Of a stretch of DNA of 64,000 nucleotides, positions 55,063 through 64,000 are shown one piece after another. The notes below the pieces were generated by a model. The model did not search any database. It saw nothing but the letters and a program-made list of their open reading frames with translations, and had not been told where the DNA came from. Within the stretch, counting starts at the first letter, position 1, and each line of letters starts with the position of its first letter. The DNA comes from Artocarpus heterophyllus. Taxonomy: Eukaryota; Streptophyta; Magnoliopsida; Rosales; Moraceae. The stretch lies in contig CM046349.1 in NCBI GenBank assembly GCA_025403435.1, positions 22,404,004 to 22,468,003 on the forward strand. Reading direction: 5' to 3'. Made by a program: the position numbers and the translations under genes.

Positions 55063-57106
55063 TGTTGGAAACAAGTGTGCAGCAGAATTTTAAAAATTTT
55101 TCATCAGAGTAATTTTCAAAACACAAGTTTGACATGTTATATGTATAAATTAGACGGATCTTACTAACCTCAGTGTGCCGAAGAACCTCCGCAGCCTGTG
55201 AAGAGAAGTAAAGTTCTAGAAGAGCCTCAACCAACTGGTCTTCTTTGCTATTCTCTATCACAACCGGAGTGAGTGTGGGCTCACACGTACAGCTCTTCCA
55301 CCGGTGACTCTCCTTCCAACCAACAGAGAGAACCCAAAGCTAGTGCTCGTGATTTGTGAACAAAAGCTCTCAAGGAGTTTTCAGATGCTCACTAGAAGAG
55401 TATCACTCTTAATCTCTCAAATTGATCTCTATTGATCTAAGTAAATCATGAGACTCACTCCCCTTTTTATACTTATTGGTTCTAGGGTCAGTCCATATCA
55501 GATTAGGTCTCAAAAACTCGAAACAGAATCAAGTTCAGATCAATATCTAATAAGATCCGCATCAAAACGCGTAATCTTATCTCCCGCTGATCGGCAGGCT
55601 AAACATTCTGATCGGCAAGCCAAACAGGCCAGTTCGGCAGGCCGACCACATCATCCGGTAGGCCAAACTCTCAAGAAAAAATCTCCACGAATCTTTTATT
55701 TTCCACCCAAGATTCTAAGGGATAAAGTCTCAGTTTTGATTCAAATAACCCAACAGAGAAGTTATCTGATCAAAACAAACTTTATCAAGATAATCTCTAA
55801 GAAAATAAATCAATTCACAATAATTCTACAAGTTTATCTTGTTCTAATTTGTCCAAAATTAAAACAACCGATAAACAGACAAGAATTATCTGATCGCAAT
55901 AATTCAACAAGTTTATCTTGAACTAGTTTCTTACAAAATTTATTCAACCGATAAACAGACATGAATTATTTGATTCTTACAAATTTTAAACCAAACTGAT
56001 AAATCCGACATAAGTCACCAATTATTGGAAAAGCACGCCGTGTCGTTATAGGATTTTGTGAGCTAGCAAAGGGGACCAAAATGGACCTATAAAGTTCAAA
56101 CTCATGATAATTATGAAACCCAATATCCCAGATATACATTTCACAATTTTCAACCCCAACGCTACTCCACTAAAAGCTTGGAGCTGCACTCTCGAACTTT
56201 ATAGAATTATGAAGCTCGTGTAGCTAAGTCTCCATGACATATCATAGTGTATCACATCCCCATATGATCATCCATAATCGGCTTAAGGACAAGTTCTGTC
56301 TTACCTTCCCGATTATTTTTATCTTACGTTCCATTGTCTCACCATTAGAAAACTTACCATCCAAAGATAGTATATCATTTGGTTACACCTATGTATCCAA
56401 ATGGTTGAGCGCTCCAGTTTTCCAATTACAGGACAACGCATATAAGAGGATATCATTACTCCTAAAGAGGAGCTATGGATTCCATATCTATGAATAACAA
56501 GTCTACGCTATCAAGAGTCATGCCTCCAACGTACCGGCATGCATACCACTATAGAGATGTGGGATTCACCCATTGGTACATCAAAAGACACAAGTCGAGA
56601 CAACGGGCCCACTATTCATCTCAAGATTAAGATACAATACAAAATGACTGTCTAAAGTGAATCGATTTGCCAAGACAGAATTATTAATCCAAATCAATGA
56701 ACTTTATGTCCCGATCCAACACATCGTCACCTATGACAACGTGCCAATGTTTCTATTCACGGAGTCCAACTCCAATGGTCAAGACAAACCAACTCCCAAA
56801 AGGGATATAGACAACATAACAATCTTTACATGAATAAAGCGCCCAACTCTATTCCCTCGATTGCGGATCATATGTTTTAGACCGTCACCTTAAGAATCAT
56901 GTCTTCTGCATAATCAGTCCATCATATGCCCAATTCTTAAGGTTTAGACTGACAGTCTCAAACTACTGTTTGCTTATCATACATTCAACAAATATAAACG
57001 TAAAGAGGACAAGATTTGGTATATATAAATAAATAAATTCTTTATCGATAAAAATGTCTCCCAAAACGTATTACATTTTTACTCCTTAGGGCATACATGT
57101 CTAACA
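55063..57106 (-). mobile_element. 5' LTR of the minus-strand copia
   Basis: 2044 bases from TGTTGGAAACAAG to CATGTCTAACA. Minus-strand TATA (plus coordinates 55464-55471) and palindrome units at 55592, 55613, 55635 and 55656 are present. It differs from the plus-strand element's LTRs clearly more than those differ from each other, so this copy is older. Confidence 0.92.
55592..55665. repeat. Phased palindrome array, four units, minus copia 5' LTR
   Basis: CGGCAGGCTA, CGGCAAGCCA, CGGCAGGCCG and CGGTAGGCCA at 55592, 55613, 55635 and 55656; spacing 21, 22, 21. Units have drifted but the spacing has not. Confidence 0.88.
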
Positions 57107-57491
57107 ATTTACATAAAGAAAAAGTCCTTGAAATTCAGTCTAAATTTTGAGTCCATGTAAAACTGTACAACTTTTAAGGTCAACTTTGAAAAATCATAAC
57201 TATTTAAAGAAAACTTTGATTCAGGCGATTCAAAAGCCAAAAGAAAGCTTAAAATGTCTAGTATTTGAGAAAAATATAAACAGAGCAAGACAAAATCTAA
57301 AATTGCTGAAACATGACGACTATCAGTGTTCGTATGAAAAGTAGGCATTAGGCATCAAAAAATTTCAATACCAATTCCTAACCCAATAAAACCTCAATTA
57401 AAATTGTAAACACATAACTAACATGATGCCAATTGATAATAAAATATACCCATAAAGATCTACATAACAAAATTTAAAAATATGTGATATC
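57107..57491 (-). mobile_element. Tekay-like gypsy LTR (copy A), inner part
   Basis: Resumes copy A after the copia insertion (first bases ATTTA are the duplication) and matches about 59675-60076 of copy B. Similarity ends at GATATC (57491), so the U3 side of this LTR is missing. Confidence 0.82.
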
Positions 57492-57622
57492 CAGGGCACT
57501 TATCATTAAACAACTAAATCTTATACTTATCATCAAACTTACATTCATGCAATTAACTTAAAATACACTTACTTGGAGGACTTGAACTGACTTGTGGCGG
57601 TGTGTATTGGAAACAAAAACTT
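57492..57622 (-). other. Remnant of the 5' interior of the Tekay-like element
   Basis: 131 bases between the primer-binding site and the truncated LTR copy A. No coding motif. Everything from here through Gag-Pol and the U3 of copy A has been deleted. Confidence 0.6.
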
Positions 57623-57634
57623 GCTCTAATACCA
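57623..57634 (-). other. Primer-binding site of the Tekay-like element
   Basis: Minus-strand TGGTATTAGAGC, one change from the initiator-methionine tRNA site, four bases inside LTR copy B. Confidence 0.78.
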
Positions 57635-60367
57635 TAGCTATAACGCCCCCATACAGACGTCCCAATAATCATTACTTTCATCCTTGTTATCATTATTTTT
57701 AAGATAAACCATTTAAATTTAAACACAATTTGATAAACATATCCCAGGATCCATGCATACGAATTTTTTTTTGAAACAACTTACCAGATTTGCTTTTCTT
57801 GCCTCGATTAGCCTAACGAAACACCTATATTGTTCAGCTAATTGATCACCTGTAGAAACGGTTAGTTTATAATACAATCATTTACTAAGTTATAGACACA
57901 CAAAACTTCAAACAATGTTCAAGTCACTAGAGAAAAGTACTTTTATATCCAAATATTTAAACATATCAAAATAAAGAAATATGGCACAGTCCTTAAGAAA
58001 CCACAATTAAGGAAATATTAAACAATCTCAAAAGTCCATAAGAAAATAAATCAAGTCTTGAATCAACATCAGTGTGGAAAATAAAATAAAATCAATAACA
58101 AAATCATTGTGCAAGTAATCAAATTTTTTTTTGGCATGATTCCATTTCCAATCCAACACTCCTAGCGCACACGCCTGCCTCCGTCCTCCACCTATTCCAC
58201 ATGCCTTTTACCTTTGTCTGCAACATGATACAAAAACTAAGCAAGTATAAGCTTAGTAAGTATACTTTTCTATCTCACAACAAAAAACATTTTATGAACA
58301 TCTTTATGAAACATCATATTCATCATCATCATTAACATAAGAGTACACTCGGCACAATTTTATATAGAACATATCTTTTATTATCATTATCTATATTAAA
58401 AACTTCATTCATTTTATCTTTAGGGCCTAAGTATTGCACTATAAACATCATCATCGTAGGCGCGCCATCATGAGAGGAGAGGGGTAGCTAATCCCAAACC
58501 AAATATGACAAGTCCAACGTTTGGGACATCATAAACATAAACATAAACATAAACATAGGATGTGCAACACTTAATTAAGTGATACATAATATATATACTT
58601 TTAACATACCTCATCATTGAAACATTCGTTAAACTTTTTTGTTGCAAAAAAGAGTTTTCATGAGATAACAACATGTAAAAACAAACTTAAAAATTATCAT
58701 AAAACATGTTCTCAAAACTTTTTCATAAACTTTTATCATGTTGCAGGTGAGAATGTACTTACTTGACTTGCACACTTAAATCTCATCTTAGATGACGTCG
58801 GTGCGGTCTCGATATGCTCACTTCTTGGTGTGTTCATGTCATACATCTATATACAAATAAAAATAAATTTCATTCTTATGAAATCATGGAAAACCATATG
58901 AAATTATTCATACTTCCGTCTTAAGAATTACAAAAACACACATATACTTTACTAACTTATAAATACTCATGGAAAAACAGCAATACTAATACTTGTCTAA
59001 CCCTTATGTATTCATAATTTAAGAACTCATAATTCACACACAATTAAAGCATGAGGCTCTAGAGGGATAAAGCTAACATATATACATAATATCATGATTT
59101 TTCATTGGTCATAAAAATTCCATTCGATAACCAAAACAAGTCACACACTTCATAGCATAAAATCTATCAATAATAGTTGGGCAGTGAACAATCATATCTA
59201 ACATTCATATGATAAAATATCTACGTCACAGAATAATTCCACAAAAATCCTGCATCTAATAGACACCTAAAACTATAACATATCTAAAAATTAGCTTTAA
59301 ATAAATTTTCAGCAATTCAAAACATGTATTAGAATTCAAAGACAAAATAAACCTTAAACACATAGGGCAGTGAGCAACACAAGTTCATCATAATCAAAAA
59401 ATTAAAATAAAATTTCTTTGACCCTAAAATTTTTATGACAACCTATAAACATCTCATACTATCATTGAACATCATGTTATCATGTAATAACATCAAGAAG
59501 CACAAAATCACAATTTACGAATTTAGGGTATATTTTCCAAAAGTAGGCAAAATGACCTTTATTCACTTAAAAATTTATAATAATTTCATCTGAACTCCAA
59601 ATCTGCTAAATCTAGTCGTATTAGAAACTAGACTCAAAAACAAAGAATTTCGTATATTACATGTTTATTTTCACAATAATTTATATAAAGAAAAAGTCCT
59701 TAAAATTCAGTATAAATTTTAGGTCCGTGTAAAACTGTACAACTTTTAGGGGTCAACTTAAAAAAATCATAACTATTTAAAGAAAACTCTGATTCAAGCA
59801 ATTCAAAAGCCAAAAGAAAGCTTAAGATGTATAGTATTTGATAAAAAATATAAGAAAATACAAACAGAGAAAGATAGAATTGAAAATTGCTAAAACAGGA
59901 CAACTGTGAAGTGTTTGTATGAAAAGTTGGCATAAGGCATCAAAAAATTTCAATACCAAGTCATAACCCAATAAAACCTCAATTAAAATTGTAAACACAT
60001 AACTAACATGATACCAATTGATAATAAAATATACCCATAAAGATCTACATAAAAAAATATAAAAATATATGATATCTCCAATCTAGGGTTTAATGAGAAG
60101 TTAATCAAAACAACCAAATCATCAACTCTTTTCAATCACCAATTGATATAAATATATACAATAAAAGAATCTATGTGATGATAGTAATAATTCTAAGACT
60201 AACAAAATACACCAAAACATCAAACAAATATGTTTATAATTAATACACTTACCAAGATGAATGAAATCAGGAAGATTAGAAATCTTGATAAAGCCAAAGA
60301 AAACCAAGCATGAAACCAATCAATGAGGAGGGAATGAAGTGTGATCTAGGGTTACTAACAAGAGGTC

Positions 60368-60375
60368 TTTATATA
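60368..60375 (-). promoter_or_regulatory. TATA box of the Tekay-like LTR
   Basis: Minus-strand TATATAAA followed by GACCTCTTG, at the expected U3/R border. The U3-truncated copy A has lost it. Confidence 0.6.
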
Positions 60376-60420
60376 GATTTTATGTGGAGAGTAAAACCAT
60401 AATCCTAATCTAATTCAGTT

Positions 60421-60665
60421 TCCCTTTTTTTTTTTTCTTTTTGTTTCTTTTTTTTCTTTTCTTTTTCTTTTTTTTTTTTTTGCACAGCTACTGCTGCCGT
60501 TTCTTTTTTTTTTAAACACAAACATATATACTTATATAATATAATATAATATAATATAAATATGTCATAATATAAATAATAATATTAAGATACAATTATA
60601 TATTATTATAATATATTATATTATAATATTATATAATATAATTATAATACAAAATTATTTATATA
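60421..60665. repeat. Low-complexity tracts in the Tekay-like LTR U3
   Basis: An almost pure T/C tract at 60421-60515 is followed by an ATAAT-rich tract at 60530-60665. Confidence 0.85.
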
Positions 60666-61044
60666 CAACAATAATATTTACTCTATGACTCAAAAATATT
60701 ATTACACATGTAATTATCATGACATCGTTAATATTATAAAAATAAGAAAATATGCAACAACAATCATGTCATCATCAAGAATTTAACTTTAGAGCATACA
60801 TAACTCTAAAGCATTATAAAGATTATAAATTTAGAGCAAGTTGAAACTCTTTAAAAAAAAAGAATAAATACTTTAAACTTATCGTCACTTTTGTCATGAA
60901 TATCTTGAGCACATCAATTCCATGTGACTGTCATCTGTCATCTTACTCAAAATAAAATGGTAAGTAACATTATATAGTAAAGAAATTACTTAACCTCGTT
61001 ATATATCTATCATTAACCTTACATGAAAAATGGTGGGTGTTACA

Positions 61045-61058
61045 ATTCCCCCCACCTT
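61045..61058 (-). other. Polypurine tract before LTR copy B
   Basis: Minus-strand AAGGTGGGGGGAAT directly before TGTAACACCC, the usual 3' end of chromovirus interiors, preceded by an FEDE-like coding remnant (TTTCGAGGATGAAACTC). Confidence 0.8.
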
Positions 61059-61485
61059 ATAAGAGTTTCATCCTCGAAACTCTAAATAGTTGTGGATACT
61101 TGGCTCTTATTTTATCTTCACGTTCCCACAACACTTCTGACGGCTTTGAAGGGTCTCTATTCTCTTTCGTATCAACTTTATCATCTCAGAAGTCTCATTA
61201 ACAAAATCAATCTTTTTATTATCATCACTATCTATCATTTTCTTTTCACCAGCTTCGTGCCAACATAAAGGCAATCTACATTCCCATCCATATAAAGCCT
61301 CATAAGATGTCATTCCTATTGTCGCCTGATAGCCATTGTTATAAGTGAATTTTGCTAATGGAAACATTTTACACTATCTACTCTTGTAATTAAGGGTACA
61401 AGTATGAAGCATATCGTCTAAACTCAATTCATCTTCTCTGTTTGGCCATCAGTCTGAGGGTGAAAAAGCTGGCTTTAGTGTAACC
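61059..61485 (-). pseudogene. pol: Integrase end and chromodomain tail, Ty3/gypsy, internally deleted
   Basis: The frame 61367-61107 reads LAKFTYNNGYQATIGMTSYEALYGWECRLPLCWHEAGEKK, the end of the integrase core, then a helix ending IRKRIETLQSRQK. It jumps directly to CCGNVKIKSQVSTT, part of the chromodomain end (WRN...EATWE region), so several hundred bases are missing. The final FEDETL-like residues precede the polypurine tract. Closely related to the integrase at 41-328 (YNNSFQATIGMAPYEALY). The copia copy at 61486 interrupts it upstream. Confidence 0.78.
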
Positions 61486-63519
61486 TGTTAGACATGTATG
61501 CTCTAAGGAGTAAAAATGTAATATGTTTTTGGAGACATTTTTATCAATAAAGAATTTATTCATTTATATATACCAAATATTGTCCTCTTTACGTTCATAT
61601 TTGTTGAATGTATGATAAGCAAACAGTAGTCTGAGACTGTCAGTCTAAACCTTAAGAGTTGGGCATATGATGGGATGATTATGCGGTAGACACGACTCTT
61701 AAGGTGATGGTCTAAAATATATGATCTGCAATCGAGGGAATAAAGTTGGGCGCTTTATTCATGTAAAGATTGTTATGTTGTCTATATCCCTTTTGGGAGA
61801 TGGTTTGTCTTGGCCATCGGAGTTGGACTCCGTGAATAGAAACATTGGCGCGTTGTCATAGGTGACGATGTGTTGGATCGGGACATAAAGTGAATTGATT
61901 TGGATTAATAATTCTGTCTTGGCAAATCGATTCACTTTAGACAATCATTTGTATTGTATCTTAATCCTGAGATGAATAATGGGCCCGTTGTCTCGACTTG
62001 TGTCTTTTGATGTACCAATGGGTGACTCCCACATCTCTATAGTGGCATGCATGCCGGTACGTTGGAGGCATGACTCTTGGTAGCGTAGACTTGTTATTCA
62101 TAGATATGGAATCCATAGCTCCTCTTTAGGAGTAATGATATCCTCTTATATGCGTTGTCCTGTAATTGGAAAACTGGAGCGCTCAACCATTTGGATACAT
62201 AGGTGTAAGCGAATGGTATACTATCTTTGGATGGTAAGTTTTCTAATGGTGAGACAATGGAACGTAAGATAAAAATAATCGGGAAGGTAAGACAGAACTT
62301 GTCCTTAAGCCTATTATGGATGATCATATGGGGATGCGATACACTATGATATGTCATGGAGACTTAGCTACACGAGCTTCGTAATTCTATAAAGTTCGAG
62401 AGTTCAGCTCCAAGCTTTTAGTGGAGTAGCGTTGGAGTTGATAATTGTGAAATGTATATCTGGGATATTGGGTTTCCTAATTATCATGAGCTTGAACTTT
62501 ATAGGTCCATTTTGGTCCCCTTTGCTAGCTCACAAAATCCTGTAACGACACGGCGTGCTTTTCCAATAATTGGTGACTTATGTCGGATTTATCAGATTGG
62601 TTTAAAATTTATAAGAATCAAATAATTCATGTCTGTTTATCGGTTGAATTAATTATGTAAGAAATTAGTTCAAGATGAACTTGTTGAATTATGGCGTTCG
62701 GATAATTCTTGTCTGTTTATCGGTTGTTTTAATTTTGGACAATTAGAACAAGATAAACTTGTAGAATTATTGTGAATTGATTTATTTTCTTAGAGATTAT
62801 CTTGATAAAGTTTGTTTTGATCAGATATCTTTTCTATTGGGCTATTTGAATCAAAACTGAGACTTTATCCTTTAGAATCTCAGGTGGAAAATAAAAGATT
62901 CGCGGAGATTTTTTCTCGGCAGTTCGGCATGCCGGATGACGTGTTCGGCCTGCCGAACTGGCCAGTTCGGCCTGCCTATCTCACAGTTCGGCATGCCGAC
63001 CGCGACGAATTAAGATTACGCGTTTTTCACGCGTATCTTATCAGATATTGATCCGAACTTGATTCTGTTTCGATTTTTGAGACCTAATATGATATGGACT
63101 GACCCCAAGGACCAATAGGTATAAAAAGGGAGTGAGTCTAATGATTTACTCAGATCAATTTGAGAGATTAAGAGTGATACTCTTCTAGTGAGCATCTGAA
63201 AACTCCCTGAGAGCTTTTGTTCACAAATCACGAACACTAGCTTTGGGTTCTCTCTATTGGTTGGAAGGAGAGTCACCGGTGGAAGAGCTGTACGTGTGAG
63301 CCCACACTCACTCCGGTTGTGGATAGAGAATAGCAAAGAAGACCAGTTGGTTGAGGCTCTTCTGGAACGTTACTTCTCTACATAGGTCGCGGAGGTTCTT
63401 CGGCATACTGAGGTTAGTAAGATCTGTTTAACTTATACATATAACATGTCAAACTTGTGTTTTGGAAATTACTCTGATGAAAAATTTTAAAAATTCCGCT
63501 GCGCATTTTGTTTCCAACA
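61486..63519 (+). mobile_element. 5' LTR of the third copia copy
   Basis: TGTTAGACATG...TTTCCAACA, TATAAAAA at 63120-63127, with the 18-base segment that the LTR at 45327 lacks. The first palindrome spacer differs from the other copies (GATGACGTGTT here). Confidence 0.93.
62925..62998. repeat. Phased palindrome array, four units, third copia copy
   Basis: CGGCATGCCG, CGGCCTGCCG, CGGCCTGCCT and CGGCATGCCG at 62925, 62946, 62968 and 62989; spacing 21, 22, 21. The first unit is a perfect palindrome here while it is CGGCCTGCCT in the plus-strand copy. Confidence 0.9.
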
Positions 63520-63521
63520 AT

Positions 63522-63533
63522 TGGTATCAGAGC
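63522..63533 (+). other. Primer-binding site of the third copia copy
   Basis: TGGTATCAGAGC two bases after the LTR end. The leader follows to the window end and matches 47356-47830. Confidence 0.92.
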
Positions 63534-64000
63534 CCAGGTTTTTACATAAATTTGCAAGTTTGTGATCATGTTATATGCATAAATTTTGTGATCTTAATCT
63601 CTCCAATGCTTGAATTAAATTTAATAGAGAGATGGCACTCTAGGTTTCTATATAATATATATGTTGTCATGGATTATATGGTGAATGTTTATTAATTAAT
63701 TATGGTTGATTAAATTGTTGTTTAATTATTTATTAATTAATTAATACCGGTTATGGTTCCTTAGAGGTTAGAATATGTATCTAGGTTTTTCATGTAATTA
63801 GATGGCGGACTATCATCTCCGTCTAGGAATTATTATTTAATTTTTAATTTGTAGAATTTTGTAATTAAATAATTATTCGGAGAAGACGGAACAAGAAGTC
63901 AGATCTTAAAGATTGATGATGGCGCCTCCAGGTATTTCCTGAGTCTCTAATTTTATGTTTTTGAATTGTTAAAAATAAAATTGATGAATTGCATTAAAAT

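Larger units (their letters stand above)
28003..57106 (-). mobile_element. Ty1/copia element (minus strand), split by two later insertions
   Basis: Minus-strand order is 5' LTR 57106-55063, primer-binding site 55060-55049, leader (55048-55008, then 45326-43692), Gag from 43691, pol to about 39907, polypurine tract, and 3' LTR (39868-38383 plus 28561-28003). It is flanked by ATTTA on both sides (27998-28002 and 57107-57111). Without the Athila-type element (28562-38377) and the plus-strand copia (45327-55007) it is about 9.6 kb. LTRs of about 2.04 kb, a long leader and motif style suggest the Angela/BARE/TAR group, which is inference. Confidence 0.9.
57639..61044 (-). mobile_element. Tekay-like gypsy LTR (copy B), complete
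   Basis: About 3.4 kb, minus-strand start TGTAACACCC at 61044 and end GGGGGCGTTATA at 57639 (copy A has the intact TTACA). Minus-strand TATATAAA at plus coordinates 60368-60375. A polypyrimidine tract (60421-60515) and an ATAAT-rich low-complexity tract (60530-60665) lie in U3. It is bordered by a polypurine tract on one side and a primer-binding site on the other, which a single simple insertion does not give. Confidence 0.82.
61486..64000 (+). mobile_element. Ty1/copia element (plus strand), 5' part; continues past the window
   Basis: LTR 61486-63519 (2034 bases), primer-binding site 63522-63533 and leader to 64000. It is nearly identical to the 52975-55007 LTR, so it belongs to the same recent burst. 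It has inserted in the integrase remnant of the Tekay-like element; the left flank is TAACC (61481-61485) and the right flank is outside. Confidence 0.92.

Noticed and set aside
25924..61049. ATACC / ATTCC as target duplication of the Tekay-like element
   Set aside because: Only four of five bases match, and 61045-61049 belongs to the polypurine tract region of an interior, not to flanking DNA.

Overview
The window looks like a repeat-rich stretch of a plant nuclear genome, probably a eudicot. It is AT-rich. Every coding segment I can recognise belongs to an LTR retrotransposon: Ty3/gypsy of Tekay/chromovirus and Athila type, and Ty1/copia of two kinds. I see no host gene, rRNA or tRNA gene, CRISPR array or bacterial signal. 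Most retroelement reading frames are broken by stops or frameshifts, so they are annotated as pseudogenes.

Layout. 1-4420: truncated minus-strand Ty3/gypsy chromovirus (integrase, RNase H, RT, protease, Gag zinc knuckle, then LTR sequence beginning TGTAACACCC at 4420). 4525-5175: decayed Ty1/copia Gag-protease piece. 5176-9664: AT-rich sequence with small repeats. 9665-24059: older minus-strand Ty3/gypsy element with ~2.8-kb LTRs and a mostly non-coding interior; its 5' LTR is split by a truncated minus-strand Ty1/copia element (17745-22442). 24613-25928: possible truncated plus-strand LTR.

25929 to the window end is a nest. A minus-strand Tekay-like element with ~3.4-kb LTRs (25929-28002, 57107-61485) was entered by a minus-strand copia element (28003-57106, target duplication ATTTA on both sides). 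That copia was entered twice: in its 3' LTR by a non-autonomous Athila-type element (28562-38377), and in its leader by a plus-strand copia of the same family (45327-55007, target duplication ATAAC on both sides). A further plus-strand copy starts at 61486 and runs off the window.

Three observations stand out. (1) Arrays of a ten-base near-palindrome (CGGCCTGCCG / CGGCAGGCCG) recur every 21-22 bases, about two helical turns. They lie in the copia LTRs upstream of the TATA box, in the copia leader, and in the LTR of the unrelated gypsy element at 4101-4175. (2) One copia copy lacks exactly a 104-base GT...AG segment that the other retains. The segment carries the protease active site, and its loss puts a stop just after Gag, as expected of a reverse-transcribed spliced Gag RNA. 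(3) The Athila-type element has lost RT, RNase H and integrase but carries an extra basic, cysteine-rich reading frame behind a tandemly duplicated TATA-containing segment.

All similarity statements come from reading the sequence by eye; lineage names are inferred from motifs and were not checked against a database.
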